A stretch of 63,661 bases of DNA from an uncultured Oscillospiraceae bacterium (GCA_905192745.1 CAJJLZ010000015.1:1-63661), one strand, 5' to 3'; shown: positions 1-8,599, numbered from the stretch's first letter. Made by a program: numbers and translations. Notes: a model not told the origin generated them from the sequence alone.

Positions 1-255
1 AGGAAGGGCCGCCCGCCCGACAACCGTTTTTGGATGAATCCGGCCTTGCCGGATTCATTATAACCGGTTTCCTACTAAAAAACAAGGATATCGGACGATA
101 ACCGAAAAAACCGAAAAAACAAGCAGGCCCTTCTCCCATCCGAAAAATAGACCGTCTCCCGAAATACGGGCTGGCGAACAACGACGGAAGGCCGTGCGCC
201 GTCTTTAAAAAATTCGTACAAAAGGGATAAAATCCCCCCGCAGGGCCGTTTCCTC
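1..255. other. Non-coding left edge
   Basis: No convincing gene is seen here. Positions 35-58 can form a hairpin (GAATCCGGC / GCCGGATTC) that may terminate transcription of a gene lying left of the window. The rest is unassigned leader or intergenic sequence before the promoter at 256. Confidence 0.4.
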
Positions 256-284
256 TTGAATCGTCCGCCAAAGGGTGGTATAGT
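256..284 (+). promoter_or_regulatory. Probable sigma-A promoter of the ACT/hom/thrB/lysC operon
   Basis: TTGAAT (256-261), a 17-base spacer and TATAGT (279-284) lie about 40 bases upstream of the ACT-domain gene. This is the only good promoter seen before the threonine genes. No T-box or riboswitch was recognised in the short leader. Confidence 0.6.
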
Positions 285-325
285 GTATTTCACAGCAACA
301 CACAAGTGCGTGGGTGGTGGACAGA

Positions 326-853
326 ATGCCGGTCAGAATAACGGAAAATGAACAGCGTTCCGACGCGGCGGCCCTGCCCGCTTCTCCGGCGGAAAGCGGC
401 GCGCGGTTCCTGCTGGTGGACGCGGCCGTCCTGCCGGAGGTGTTCGTCCGGGTGGTGGACGCCAAACGGCTTCTGGCCACCGGCCGGGCGGCTTCCTCGG
501 CGGAAGCGGCCCGGCTGGCGGGGATTTCCCGCAGCGCGTTTTATAAGTATAAAGACGCGGTGTTCCCCTACGACGAAGAGAAGGCGGGACGGATTCTGAC
601 CGTGCACGCCGTGCTCCGGGATCAGCCGGGCATCCTGTCCAGCGTGCTGACCGCCTTTGCCGAGGCGGGGGCGAATATTCTGACGGTGAACCAGAACATC
701 CCCGCGGGCGGAACCGCTTCGGTTTCCATTTCCGCCCGGACCGACCGGCTCCAGCTGCCGGTGGACGGATTCATCCATGCCCTTTCCGCGCTGGAAGGGG
801 TGGAACGGATTGTCCGCATCAGCGGGACTTTGCCGGCCGGCGGCCGGTCCTGA
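326..853 (+). CDS. ACT domain-containing protein (PheB-like)
   Basis: A 175-residue protein. The N-terminal part ends in a helix-turn-helix-like stretch (EAARLAGISRSAFYKYKDAV, about residues 57-76). The C-terminal part is an ACT fold starting around 'ILTVHAVLRDQPGILSSVL', the usual amino-acid-binding regulatory domain. Families of this build (PheB / UPF0735) commonly sit upstream of homoserine dehydrogenase in Bacillota, as here, with hom 123 bases downstream. The role is probably amino-acid-responsive regulation; the ligand is unknown. ATG 326 is chosen, but an in-frame GTG at 314 is possible and neither has a strong ribosome site. Confidence 0.8.
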   Translation: MPVRITENEQRSDAAALPASPAESGARFLLVDAAVLPEVFVRVVDAKRLLATGRAASSAEAARLAGISRSAFYKYKDAVFPYDEEKAGRILTVHAVLRDQPGILSSVLTAFAEAGANILTVNQNIPAGGTASVSISARTDRLQLPVDGFIHALSALEGVERIVRISGTLPAGGRS

Positions 854-976
854 AAAGGGAAGCGTTCCGCCGGGATGCCGCGGCGCGCATGGTGCATACC
901 GCGCGCAGAGCGTATTATATAGAGTATGAAGAGTTCCGTAGAGAAATATACGGGTCGGAAAGGAAGAGACACAGCA

Positions 977-2215
977 ATGATACAGATTGCCATCATAGGG
1001 CACGGGGTGGTCGGTTCGGGCGTCACCGAGGTACTGCTGAAAAACGCCAAAAGCATCGCCCATAAAGCCGGGGAGGAGATCCGGATCAAACGGATACTCG
1101 ATCTGCGGGAGTTCCCCGACAGCCCGCTGGCCGACCGGTTTACCAGAGATTTTGAGGATATCGAAAACGACCCGGAAATCCGGATTGTGGTGGAAACCAT
1201 GGGCGGGCTGAAACCGGCCTACGATTTTGTAAAGCGCTGCCTGCTCGCGGGAAAGAGCGTCGTTACCTCCAATAAGGAGCTGGTCGCGGCGAAAGGCGAC
1301 GAGCTGCTGGAGATCGCCCGGGATCACAACCTGAATTTTCTGTTTGAGGCGAGCGTGGGCGGCGGTATCCCGATCCTCCGCCCGCTGGACCAGTGCCTCG
1401 CCGCGAACGAGGTGTATGAGATCGCCGGGATTCTGAACGGCACCACCAACTTTGTGCTGACCAAAATGATCCATGAGGATATGTCCTTTGAGGACGCGCT
1501 GGCGCTGGCCCAGCGTCTGGGCTATGCGGAGCGGGACCCCTCCGCCGACGTGGACGGCCACGACGCCTGCCGGAAAATCTGCATTCTCGCCTCCCTTGCG
1601 TTTGGACGGCATGTCTATCCCGAGCAGGTGCATACCGAGGGCATCGCCTCCATCACGCTGGATGATGTAAAATACGCGGACGCGTGGGGCGGCGTGATTA
1701 AGCTGATCGGTCAGGCCCACAAACGGCCGGACGGGCGGCTGGATTGTCTGGTGGCCCCGATGCTTCTTCCCGGTTCAAGCCAGTTGGCCGAGGTGAACGA
1801 CGTGTTCAACGGCATTCTGGTCCGCGGGGACGCGATCGGAGACGTGGTCTTTTACGGCCGGGGCGCGGGTAAGCTTCCCACGGCCAGCGCGGTAGTTGCC
1901 GACGTGATCGATGAGGTTAAGCACCTCAAGGCCCGCAAATACCTTTTCTGGGAGCGCGGGATGGAAGGCTATGTCGCCGATTACCGGGAGACCGAAGCCC
2001 CCATGTTCCTGCGGCTTTGCTGCGGCGACCCCCGTTCCACCCTTTCGTCGCTGGAAAAGGCGCTCGGCCGCTGCACCCGGATTGCCGTGAAAAGCGCGCC
2101 GGATAACGAACTCGGTCTGGTCACTCCGCCGGTCTCCGCCGCCGCGCTGGATAAGGCGCTGCTTTCCCTCACCAACGTCGCGGTGGAAAGCCGCCTGCGG
2201 GTCGCGGATTTTTAG
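977..2215 (+). CDS. hom: Homoserine dehydrogenase
   Basis: A 412-residue NAD(P)-dependent enzyme that reduces aspartate semialdehyde to homoserine, the branch point to threonine and methionine. Visible features: the N-terminal Rossmann motif GHGVVGSG (residues 7-14), the catalytic-domain signatures ASVGGGIPIL and GILNGTTNF, and a C-terminal ACT-like segment from about 'APMFLRLCCGD', expected to mediate threonine feedback. ATG 977 follows GGAAAGGAAGAG. The frame is open further upstream (to 926), but the Rossmann strand starts right after this ATG. The gene is followed by thrB after 59 bases, so the two are probably co-transcribed. Confidence 0.95.
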   Translation: MIQIAIIGHGVVGSGVTEVLLKNAKSIAHKAGEEIRIKRILDLREFPDSPLADRFTRDFEDIENDPEIRIVVETMGGLKPAYDFVKRCLLAGKSVVTSNKELVAAKGDELLEIARDHNLNFLFEASVGGGIPILRPLDQCLAANEVYEIAGILNGTTNFVLTKMIHEDMSFEDALALAQRLGYAERDPSADVDGHDACRKICILASLAFGRHVYPEQVHTEGIASITLDDVKYADAWGGVIKLIGQAHKRPDGRLDCLVAPMLLPGSSQLAEVNDVFNGILVRGDAIGDVVFYGRGAGKLPTASAVVADVIDEVKHLKARKYLFWERGMEGYVADYRETEAPMFLRLCCGDPRSTLSSLEKALGRCTRIAVKSAPDNELGLVTPPVSAAALDKALLSLTNVAVESRLRVADF

Positions 2216-2274
2216 AGTGTGGGAGTGTGAACGCGCACTGATCGGTTCCGCTTTGCTCGAAAGGAACGCTTTGT

Positions 2275-3204
2275 ATGATCAAAATTACCGTCCCGGCGTC
2301 CAGCGCCAATCTCGGCGCAGGCTTTGACGCGCTGGGCATCGCCCTGACCCTGTATAACCGGGTGTGGATGGAGGAGGCGGACGGAACGCCGGCTTCACCG
2401 GTCTGCCGCATCGAATCAACGGACGCCGTCCCCGTCCCGACCGACGAAAGCAATATGATCTATCAGACGGCCAAAGGGCTGTTTGAGCGGTGCGGCCGTC
2501 CCTTTCGGGGGCTGCATATCCGACAGGAAAACAATATTCCGATGACCCGGGGGCTGGGCAGTTCTTCCGCCTGTCTGGTGGCGGGGCTGCTGGGCGCCAA
2601 CACTCTGCTGGGCAGTCCCCTCTCCCCCGCCGACCTGGCCGATCTGGCCGCGGAGCTGGAGGGCCACCCCGACAACACCGCGCCCGCACTGCTGGGCGGG
2701 CTGGTTACCGCCGTGATGGACGGGGGCCGGGTTCATACCGTGAGCGTGCCGGTGTCGGAACGGATTCGCTTTGCGCTTTTCATCCCGGATTTCGAACTGA
2801 AAACCGAGGTTGCCCGCCGGGTTCTTCCGGCGGAGGTTTCCCGCGCCGACGCGGTCTATAATCTCTCCCGCACCGCGCTGATGACCGCCTCCCTCTTTTC
2901 CGGCAGTCTGGAAAACCTCCGGGTGGCGGTGCAGGACCGGCTGCATCAGCCCTATCGCTTCCCGCTGATCGAGGGGGCGGAGCGGGTATTCTACACCGCC
3001 TATGGGCTGGGGGCCTATGCGGCCGCCATCAGCGGAGCGGGCCCCTCCATTCTCGCCATTATCGACCGGGAGGATTCCCAAGCGGAAGGAAAACCGGATT
3101 TTGCCGTCCGCGCGAAGGCGGCGCTGGAAAGGGAGGGCCTTTCCGGCTGGCAGGTGCGGGTGCTTGGCTGCGACCCGCACGGTGCCCGGGTGGAGTTCGA
3201 ATAA
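2275..3204 (+). CDS. thrB: Homoserine kinase
   Basis: A 309-residue GHMP-superfamily kinase that phosphorylates homoserine on the way to threonine. It shows the N-terminal PASSANLGAGFDALG substrate motif (residues 7-21), the ATP-binding PMTRGLGSSSA loop (89-99) and the C-terminal GHMP motif ISGAGPS. The length is normal for the family. It lies between hom and lysC in one operon. Threonine synthase is not in this window. Confidence 0.95.
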   Translation: MIKITVPASSANLGAGFDALGIALTLYNRVWMEEADGTPASPVCRIESTDAVPVPTDESNMIYQTAKGLFERCGRPFRGLHIRQENNIPMTRGLGSSSACLVAGLLGANTLLGSPLSPADLADLAAELEGHPDNTAPALLGGLVTAVMDGGRVHTVSVPVSERIRFALFIPDFELKTEVARRVLPAEVSRADAVYNLSRTALMTASLFSGSLENLRVAVQDRLHQPYRFPLIEGAERVFYTAYGLGAYAAAISGAGPSILAIIDREDSQAEGKPDFAVRAKAALEREGLSGWQVRVLGCDPHGARVEFE

Positions 3205-3296
3205 GCGGATCCGGATGGAAAAAGAGGACAGCCGCGCCGGCCGGGAGAAACCGGCGCCGGCCGGGTCCAACAACAATGGAAAGGTTTGATACGGGA

Positions 3297-4514
3297 ATGC
3301 TGGTAGTACAGAAATTCGGCGGCAGCTCGGTAGCGAATGCCGAAAGGGTATTCAACGTGGCGGGGATCGTCACCGACAAGTATAAGGAAGACAACGACGT
3401 GGTGGTGGTGGTTTCCGCTCAGGGCGATACCACCGACGACCTGATCGACAAGGCCAATGAAATCAACCCTCAGGCCTCCCGCCGGGAAAAGGATATGCTC
3501 CTCGCGGCGGGCGAGCAGATATCCATCGCCCTGCTGGCGATGGCCATTGAAAAGCTGGGATACCCGGTGGTTTCCCTTCTCGGCTGGCAGGCGGGCTTCC
3601 AGACCAACTCCAACTACGGCGCTGCGCGGATCAAACGGATTCTGCCGGAACGCATTCAGGCGGAGCTGGATAAAAAGAAAATTGTGGTGGTCGCCGGCTT
3701 CCAGGGCTTGAACCGGTATGGGGATGTCACTACTCTTGGCCGGGGCGGCTCGGATACCAGCGCGGTAGCGATCGCCGCCGCCATGCACGCCGATATCTGC
3801 CAGATATACACCGATGTGGAGGGCGTATATACCGCCGATCCCCGGAAAGTGGAGAATACCCGCAAGCTCGAGGAAATTACCTATGACGAAATGCTGGAGT
3901 TGGCCACCCTCGGCGCCCAGGTGCTGAATAACCGCTCGGTGGAGATGGCGAAAAAATACAATGTCGAGCTGGAAGTCCTGTCCAGTCTAAAACGGGTGCC
4001 CGGCACCAAGGTCAAGGAGGCTGTCAAAATGGAAGAAATGCTGGTAAAAAGCGTTGCCAAGGATTGTAATGTTGCACGGGTGATGCTGGTCGGAATTCCC
4101 GACGAGCCGGGCATGGCGTTTAAGATTTTCTCCCGCGTCGCCAAGGCGCACATCAATGTGGATATCATCCTGCAGTCGGTGGGCCGCGACGGCACCAAGG
4201 ATATCACCTTCACCGTCCCCGCCGATAAAGGGGACGAGGCGGTGGCCGTGCTGCAGGAATACTGCGACCACGTCGGGGCGAAGAGTTTGTCCTACGATAC
4301 CGGGGTGGCCAAGGTCTCGGTGGTCGGCGCGGGGATGGAAACCCACGAAGGGGTCGCCGCCCGGATGTTCGAGGCGCTGGCCGACGCGAATATTAACATC
4401 CAGATGATTTCCACCAGCGAGATCAAGGTGTCGGTCCTGATCGCGCGGGAGGATGCCGACCGCGCGGTGTCGATCGTTCACTCCGCCTTCTTCGACGATT
4501 CCATGCGCCTGTAA
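3297..4514 (+). CDS. lysC: Aspartate kinase
   Basis: A 405-residue aspartokinase that catalyses the first step of the aspartate family of amino acids. The N-terminal kinase signature VVQKFGGSSVAN is followed by the amino-acid-kinase fold, with GRGGSDTSAVA binding nucleotide and aspartate. Two tandem ACT domains follow (about residues 265-400; VMLVGIPDEPGMAFKIF and VSVVGAGMETHEGVAARMF), so feedback inhibition is expected. ATG 3297 begins the conserved sequence and is preceded by GGAAAGG. An in-frame ATG at 3276 would add seven residues. It is the last gene of the operon; a strong terminator follows. Confidence 0.95.
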   Translation: MLVVQKFGGSSVANAERVFNVAGIVTDKYKEDNDVVVVVSAQGDTTDDLIDKANEINPQASRREKDMLLAAGEQISIALLAMAIEKLGYPVVSLLGWQAGFQTNSNYGAARIKRILPERIQAELDKKKIVVVAGFQGLNRYGDVTTLGRGGSDTSAVAIAAAMHADICQIYTDVEGVYTADPRKVENTRKLEEITYDEMLELATLGAQVLNNRSVEMAKKYNVELEVLSSLKRVPGTKVKEAVKMEEMLVKSVAKDCNVARVMLVGIPDEPGMAFKIFSRVAKAHINVDIILQSVGRDGTKDITFTVPADKGDEAVAVLQEYCDHVGAKSLSYDTGVAKVSVVGAGMETHEGVAARMFEALADANINIQMISTSEIKVSVLIAREDADRAVSIVHSAFFDDSMRL

Positions 4515-4536
4515 GCCGGGATAAAGGGATGTTTTG

Positions 4537-4577
4537 CCGGGCCGGGTTCCCCGCAGGGTACCCGGCCCGGAATTTTT
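4537..4577 (+). terminator. Rho-independent terminator after lysC
   Basis: Stem CCGGGCCGGGT (4537-4547) pairs with ACCCGGCCCGG (4560-4570), followed by AATTTTT. It closes the threonine operon. Confidence 0.85.
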
Positions 4578-4599
4578 CAAAATTTCCGCCGTTTCGGGG

Positions 4600-4628
4600 T
4601 TGACAGCCGGAAAACGTCGTGCTATAAT
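4600..4628 (+). promoter_or_regulatory. Consensus sigma-A promoter of tRNA-Gly
   Basis: Perfect TTGACA (4600-4605), a 17-base spacer and perfect TATAAT (4623-4628), 29 bases before the tRNA. This is the best-scoring promoter seen in the window, as expected for a stable RNA gene. Confidence 0.9.
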
Positions 4629-4657
4629 ACCCAAGCAGTCCAAAAACGGCAGAAAAT

Positions 4658-4733
4658 GCGGCCTTAGCTCATCTGGTAGAGCGCCACCTTGCCAAGGTGG
4701 AGGTAGCGAGTTCGAGCCTCGTAGGCCGCTCCA
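4658..4733 (+). tRNA. tRNA-Gly (anticodon GCC)
   Basis: A 76-base cloverleaf with encoded CCA. The acceptor arms are GCGGCCT (4658-4664) and AGGCCGC (4723-4729), with discriminator T at 4730 and CCA at 4731-4733. The anticodon arm CCACC-TTGCCAA-GGTGG gives anticodon GCC, reading GGC/GGU. The T-arm contains GTTCGAGCC. It has its own promoter and terminator. Confidence 0.97.
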
Positions 4734-4736
4734 GAA

Positions 4737-4772
4737 AAAGAACGAAGATCCATGGATCTTCGTTCTTTTTAT
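4737..4772 (+). terminator. Terminator of tRNA-Gly
   Basis: A perfect 15-bp palindromic stem (AAGAACGAAGATCCA / TGGATCTTCGTTCTT) followed by TTTATTT directly after the tRNA. Confidence 0.9.
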
Positions 4773-4803
4773 TTGCCCAGAGTTTCTTTTTCGGCGGGAG
4801 GGC

Positions 4804-4832
4804 TTGTCTTTCCAGTCTTTGGGGTGTATAAT
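4804..4832 (+). promoter_or_regulatory. Probable promoter of the PHP gene
   Basis: TTGTCT (4804-4809), a 17-base spacer and TATAAT (4827-4832), about 100 bases before the GTG start of the PHP-domain gene. Confidence 0.55.
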
Positions 4833-4931
4833 AAAAACAGAAAGAAGCGCGCCGGAGCGGGCGCGCTTCCATGGTCTGGGGCCTCTTTTGCGAGAAAGAC
4901 AGTCCCTTTTATTTTTCAGGGGGTTATCCTA

Positions 4932-5777
4932 GTGGCAAGCGACCTACATTGTCATACGAAAATATCGGACGGTTCCATGGGAATCGAGGAGCTGGTTGCC
5001 ATTGCGAAACGCCGTGGCCTTTCCGCTATTTCGGTGACGGATCACGATACCACCGCCGGTGCGACGCGGGCGGTTATTATCGGCAAGCGGCAGCAGGTGC
5101 AAGTGATCCACGGGGTGGAATTTTCCACCATGGATACGAAACGGGGCAGGAAAGCACACCTTCTCTGCTATTTGTGCGACACCCCCGACCGGTTGGAAGG
5201 CATGTGCCGCCGAACCGGGGAAAGCCGGAAAAAAGCCGCAATGGAGATGGTCCGCAAGGTAATGCGGTATTATCCGATCACCCCGGAGCTGATCGTAAAA
5301 TGCGCCACCGGCAGCACCAATATTTATAAACAGCATATCATGCACGCACTGATGGATGCCGGGTATGCCGATTCTGTCTACGGCGAGCTGTATGATAAGC
5401 TGTTCGCCCCGGGGCACGGCCTCGCGCTGGTGGAGCCGGAATATCCCGAAACCCGTGAGGTGCTGGAGCTGATCCACAGCGCGGGCGGGGTTGCGGTTCT
5501 GGCCCATCCGCCGGTGTATCAAAGCGACGATCTTCTGGAAGAGCTGGCGGACAACGGGCTGGACGGCGTGGAGGTCTGGCATCCCCGTCATACCGATGCG
5601 GACGTGCAGAAGTATACCGCCTTCGCCAAACAGCGCGGCCTGCTGATGACCGGCGGCTCCGATTTCCACGGAATGTATACCGCGCAGTCCCGGCCTTTGG
5701 GAAGCACGGCGGCGCCGGACGAATGCACACAGGCGCTGCTGGCTTATAAAAACAAAATGAAAAAGCTGAATGCCTGA
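4932..5777 (+). CDS. PHP domain-containing phosphoesterase
   Basis: A 281-residue protein of the polymerase-and-histidinol-phosphatase fold. Metal-binding motifs are DLHCHTKISDG (residues 4-14) and SVTDHDTTAGA, with later histidines at VLAHPPVY and GGSDFHGMY. Relatives act as nucleoside 3',5'-bisphosphate phosphatases or small RNases (TrpH-like); the substrate here is not known. GTG 4932 is chosen because it sits 8 bases after AGGGGG and immediately before the DLHCH motif. The upstream open frame to 4752 runs through the promoter and is not coding. Confidence 0.88.
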   Translation: MASDLHCHTKISDGSMGIEELVAIAKRRGLSAISVTDHDTTAGATRAVIIGKRQQVQVIHGVEFSTMDTKRGRKAHLLCYLCDTPDRLEGMCRRTGESRKKAAMEMVRKVMRYYPITPELIVKCATGSTNIYKQHIMHALMDAGYADSVYGELYDKLFAPGHGLALVEPEYPETREVLELIHSAGGVAVLAHPPVYQSDDLLEELADNGLDGVEVWHPRHTDADVQKYTAFAKQRGLLMTGGSDFHGMYTAQSRPLGSTAAPDECTQALLAYKNKMKKLNA

Positions 5778-5833
5778 AACAGGACGGTCGGCCCGCTGCG
5801 AAACGCGGCGCCGGGCCGTATGGAGGTTTTCCC

Positions 5834-6118
5834 ATGGCGTATCAATACCGGCCCCGGGGCGTCTGCTCTCAGGGAATCACTTTTGAACTCGAGGACGGAC
5901 GGGTAAAAAACGTCCGCTTTGTCGGCGGCTGCAGCGGCAATACTCAGGGGGTGTCCCGTCTGGTGGAGGGAATGCCGGCGGAGGAAGCCGTGCGCCGGCT
6001 CTCCGGTATCCGCTGCGGCATGAAAGCGACTTCCTGCCCCGATCAGCTCGCCAGAGCGATCCGGGAGGCGATGGCGGAAGCCGCTTCCCCCGCGGAAAGC
6101 GGAGCCGGCAGGGAATAA
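5834..6118 (+). CDS. TSCPD domain protein, TIGR03905-like
   Basis: A 94-residue protein ending in a TSCPD domain (here TSCPDQLARAI), with cysteines in GVCSQG, GGCSGNT, IRCG and TSCPD that could bind metal. Such domains occur alone or at the C terminus of some ribonucleotide reductases. The stand-alone function is unknown. It is preceded by GGAGG and lies 57 bases after the PHP gene, so it may be co-transcribed. Confidence 0.8.
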   Translation: MAYQYRPRGVCSQGITFELEDGRVKNVRFVGGCSGNTQGVSRLVEGMPAEEAVRRLSGIRCGMKATSCPDQLARAIREAMAEAASPAESGAGRE

Positions 6119-6177
6119 ACGGCGAAAATCGGCGATCAACCCGGAACACGGATTTGCATGGATGGGTGGGTTAACGA

Positions 6178-6723
6178 ATGCGAAACGACGACAGTGATAT
6201 GAAGATCGTGGGCGAGAAATTGGATCCCCCGGCGGAAAGGGACGATACCCATGAAACGGCCCTGCAGCTGGAGCGGGAGAAGGCCAACGGCAATCTGGCC
6301 CGCGCCCGGCGGCTGGGAGCCATGATGGCGGAGGAGGTTTCCGCTATCGAGGGGGGCTCCCCCGCCTGTGAACCGGCGCCGCTGACCCAGCGGCGTATTC
6401 TTCTGGCCTTTGCGGTGGAAGTGGGATTTGAGGCGTTTTTGCCGAACAGCATCCTCACCGAAACGGCGCAGAGCGTCTTTTATGAGACGCTTCGGCAGGA
6501 TGCGCCTGCGCTTTTTGAGGATCTGCAGGGTTCCGGCGCATATTCCTTCTATTTCCTCTGTGTGCGGGAGGGCCGCGATGTGGAGAAGAAGGTGGGCGAA
6601 ACCTATGCCTCCCTCTGCGGCCGGCCAAAAGATACGGCGCTTGCCGGAGAGGGCAGCGAGCTGTACGTCCGGTTTATCGGGCAGGTACAGAAGTTTGTAA
6701 ACGATATGGGCTTTCAGTGGTAA
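6178..6723 (+). CDS. Conserved hypothetical protein
   Basis: A 181-residue soluble protein with no motif I can assign. The first 60 residues are charged and helical (ALQLEREKANGNLARA). The rest is a mixed helical region with AVEVGFEAFLPNSI and a final helix EGSELYVRFIGQVQKFVND. No signal peptide or membrane segment is seen. GGGTGGG lies 7 bases upstream of ATG 6178; an internal ATG at 6199 lacks a ribosome site. It is the last plus-strand gene before the convergent XRE regulator. Confidence 0.65.
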   Translation: MRNDDSDMKIVGEKLDPPAERDDTHETALQLEREKANGNLARARRLGAMMAEEVSAIEGGSPACEPAPLTQRRILLAFAVEVGFEAFLPNSILTETAQSVFYETLRQDAPALFEDLQGSGAYSFYFLCVREGRDVEKKVGETYASLCGRPKDTALAGEGSELYVRFIGQVQKFVNDMGFQW

Positions 6724-6791
6724 CGCGGCGGGGCAGACAAAGCACACGGAAGCCCGAAACCGGCGATTACGCACGATAAACAGAAAACAAA

Positions 6792-6830
6792 CAGCCGCCG
6801 CCAACGTTTTCCTTTTGTTGGCGGCGGCCG
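6792..6830. terminator. Probable bidirectional terminator
   Basis: GCCGCCGCCAAC (6794-6805) pairs with GTTGGCGGCGGC (6817-6828), between convergent genes. The T-rich tail is better on the minus strand (TGTTTGTTTTC) than on the plus strand (CTTTG). Confidence 0.6.
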
Positions 6831-6904
6831 CTTTGTTGACGCCGTTTTTCTGTTTTACCGGGCGGAAATTTCCGATGCGCTTTCCCACGGCCGGTTCCGC
6901 GGGC

Positions 6905-7354
6905 TTAGAACTCCGCCGTTTCTTCGGAGAGAACACGGCGGCCCTTTTTCTGCCGCTGGGTGCGGCGCTGTTCGTATTGCTCCGACGCGGCCTTTTCCAC
7001 TGAGCGGAGGATTTCCGACTGGGAATCCTTGTTCAGGTAACGAAAGGCCATAATCAGCTTCTGCTCCGACTCGCGGAGAGACCATTCTCCGCTGATCGCT
7101 TTCTGCAGAGAAGGCGCGTAGGAGGAGGCGGAGGAGTCCCGCAGCTGGGAATCAGGGGAATCCGCATCCAGCAGATAGTCCGTGGTGACATTGAAAAGAT
7201 GCGCCAGCCGTACGACGGTAGAAAAATCCGGACAGGTTTTTCCCGTTTCATAATACGCATAAGTAGAGCGAACAATATTCAAGCTTTTAGCAACCTGTTC
7301 CTGTGTCATATCCATCCGTTTGCGCTGCTCGCGCAGACGGTCGCAAAACCGCAT
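6905..7354 (-). CDS. XRE-family transcriptional regulator
   Basis: A 149-residue protein with an N-terminal Cro/CI helix-turn-helix: FCDRLREQRKRMDMTQEQVA, then SLNIVRSTYAYYETGKTCPD and YLLDAD (about residues 3-65). The C-terminal half (WSLRESEQKLIMAFRYLNKD) is charged and helical, probably for oligomerisation. ATG 7354 is chosen because GGGAGGTG lies 7 bases upstream; the frame extends to 7441 without a better site. It borders the ICE remnant and could be chromosomal or element-derived; composition does not decide this. Confidence 0.85.
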   Translation of the reverse strand: MRFCDRLREQRKRMDMTQEQVAKSLNIVRSTYAYYETGKTCPDFSTVVRLAHLFNVTTDYLLDADSPDSQLRDSSASSYAPSLQKAISGEWSLRESEQKLIMAFRYLNKDSQSEILRSVEKAASEQYEQRRTQRQKKGRRVLSEETAEF

Positions 7355-7790
7355 ATAATGACACCTCCCATTATTGATAGTATAACACTCAAGAGGGTGT
7401 ATTTTCTTCACTGTGTGTTCAATGTTCACCATTTGTGACAATTATTCTCGGTACTCGATATTATACACAATATTTTGTTTGGCTTTTGTGGGATTACTTG
7501 GTATGGCTGGTCTATCTATGGTCTGGATTGGGTTTATGCCCTGTTATGGAAGGGATTGGATCGGTTAAAGAGGAAGAGAAAAGCCCACATTTTGTGTATA
7601 AAAAGCGCAATGCTTTCCGTTTTGTATAGTGAGTCCCAAAGGACCATGTCCGGACGAATCCGGGACATAACGGGACGTTCCGGCCATAAAGCGGCGGAAT
7701 CGCCGCTTTATGGCCGGAAATTTGGGGGAATCCACAATAACCGGCAGCGAGATAAGGTACAATAAATTGCTTGAATACTGAATCAAAAAG
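7355..7790. other. Intergenic region with two hairpins
   Basis: About 435 bases without a convincing gene. The 7435-7570 part is T/G-rich with small overlapping open frames that lack ribosome sites. A hairpin ATGTCC/GGACAT spans 7646-7668, followed by a longer perfect hairpin at 7678-7719. The minus-strand XRE gene must be transcribed from here; TATACT near 7380 on the minus strand is a possible -10. Confidence 0.5.
7678..7719. repeat. 19-bp perfect inverted repeat
   Basis: Arm TTCCGGCCATAAAGCGGCG (7678-7696), loop GAAT, then the exact complement (7701-7719). It is followed by TTTGGGG rather than a T-run, so it is a weak terminator candidate. It may be a repeat-type element or a boundary mark of the mobile region. 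Confidence 0.7.
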
Positions 7791-7845
7791 AAAAACACCT
7801 GTTGATGTCCAAACCCAAGGGGTTCAGATTTCAACAGATGTTTCA
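7791..7845 (-). terminator. Terminator downstream of the truncated helical-protein gene
   Basis: On the minus strand AACATCTGTTGA (7842-7831) and TCAACAGGTGTT (7805-7794) form a stem followed by TTTCTTTTTG. It lies just past the stop at 7851. Confidence 0.75.
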
Positions 7846-7850
7846 CCTGT

Positions 7851-8282
7851 TCATAAAAATTTTCTTATATCTAGGGCTAATTGGCCTTCAAGGTTTATAA
7901 GTCTTTTAGTAATGTCCTTGGATTTTTCATCTGCTGCAGCATATTGATTAAGGTATTTATTAAGTGATTTAACACCCATATTGCAGCCGTCGGTCATAAG
8001 ATCGGCAATGGTGTTATCGGTTTCATTCATTTGCAGCTTCATTTCGGTTTTCATTTTTGCCATTTTTTCTGCAATAAAGTTTGGATCTTTGCCGTCATCC
8101 TCATATTGGCCAAGCAGTTGTTGAAGCTCTTTGTCCAGCTTATCGTGTTCATCTTTACAATTATTCAGCAGTTGCTTCAAATCGGTATTTTTTACACGAT
8201 CCAAGACATCGCCTATAGACTTAACACCCAAAATGCCGCGGTCAGGGCGTCCGCCTGGTTTGCCTTGAAATACACCGTCCAT
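7851..8282 (-). pseudogene. 5'-truncated helical protein gene fused to mobile-element DNA
   Basis: From about residue 17 (LGVKSIGDVL) onward the translation resembles small helical clostridial proteins of unknown function: a four-helix-like pattern with KNTDLKQLLNN, then MKTEMKLQMNETDNTIADLM, and a Gly/Met segment before a final helix. I recall this pattern but cannot name a Pfam family. The first 16 residues read through DNA that encodes PcfB in another frame, so the native N terminus and ribosome site are missing. The recognised part starts near 8234. The segment is AT-rich compared with its neighbours. It is probably a host or cargo gene cut by the deletion that truncated pcfB. Confidence 0.6.
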
Positions 8283-8569
8283 TTGGGCGGATCCGTGCCG
8301 GGGTCTTTTTCAATGTGATAGCGGACCTCATGCTTTTTGGCGATCCGTTCAAAAGAGCGAATCCGTCCGGTCACTTCAATGGTACTGGCGCCGGGGTCCC
8401 TGGCGGTCAGCCGCTTCATGCTGTTGCGGCCAACTTTCGGGGTATTGCGGCTATGCTCCATCTTTTGAAGCGCGGCGGCAATGGCCGCTTTCAGCACCCG
8501 CCCGGACAGCTTTGCCGCCTGGACCGTGACCGACATGGTTCTTTGTTCAATATCTTCCTGCACCTGCAT
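8213..8569 (-). pseudogene. pcfB: PcfB (DUF3801) conjugation protein, 3'-truncated
   Basis: The N-terminal 113 residues fit PcfB/DUF3801, the small coupling-associated protein encoded just before the VirD4-type coupling ATPase in Firmicutes conjugative elements. Signatures are VTGRIRSFERIAKKHEVRY and WTVYFKANQADALTAAF. After ADALTAAF the reading switches to unrelated WVLSL and stops, so the normal basic C-terminal tail is lost. The junction lies at about 8231. The start is ATG 8569 or, better spaced from AGGAGG, GTG 8563. No coupling protein, relaxase or type IV secretion gene follows. Confidence 0.75.
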
Positions 8570-8599
8570 CCTCCTTCCTGAAAAAATATAGTCTGTTCA

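Noticed and set aside
7435..7765. Two overlapping plus-strand open frames of 64 and 96 codons
   Set aside because: No ribosome binding site, unusual Trp/Arg-rich translations, and the second runs through the perfect hairpin.
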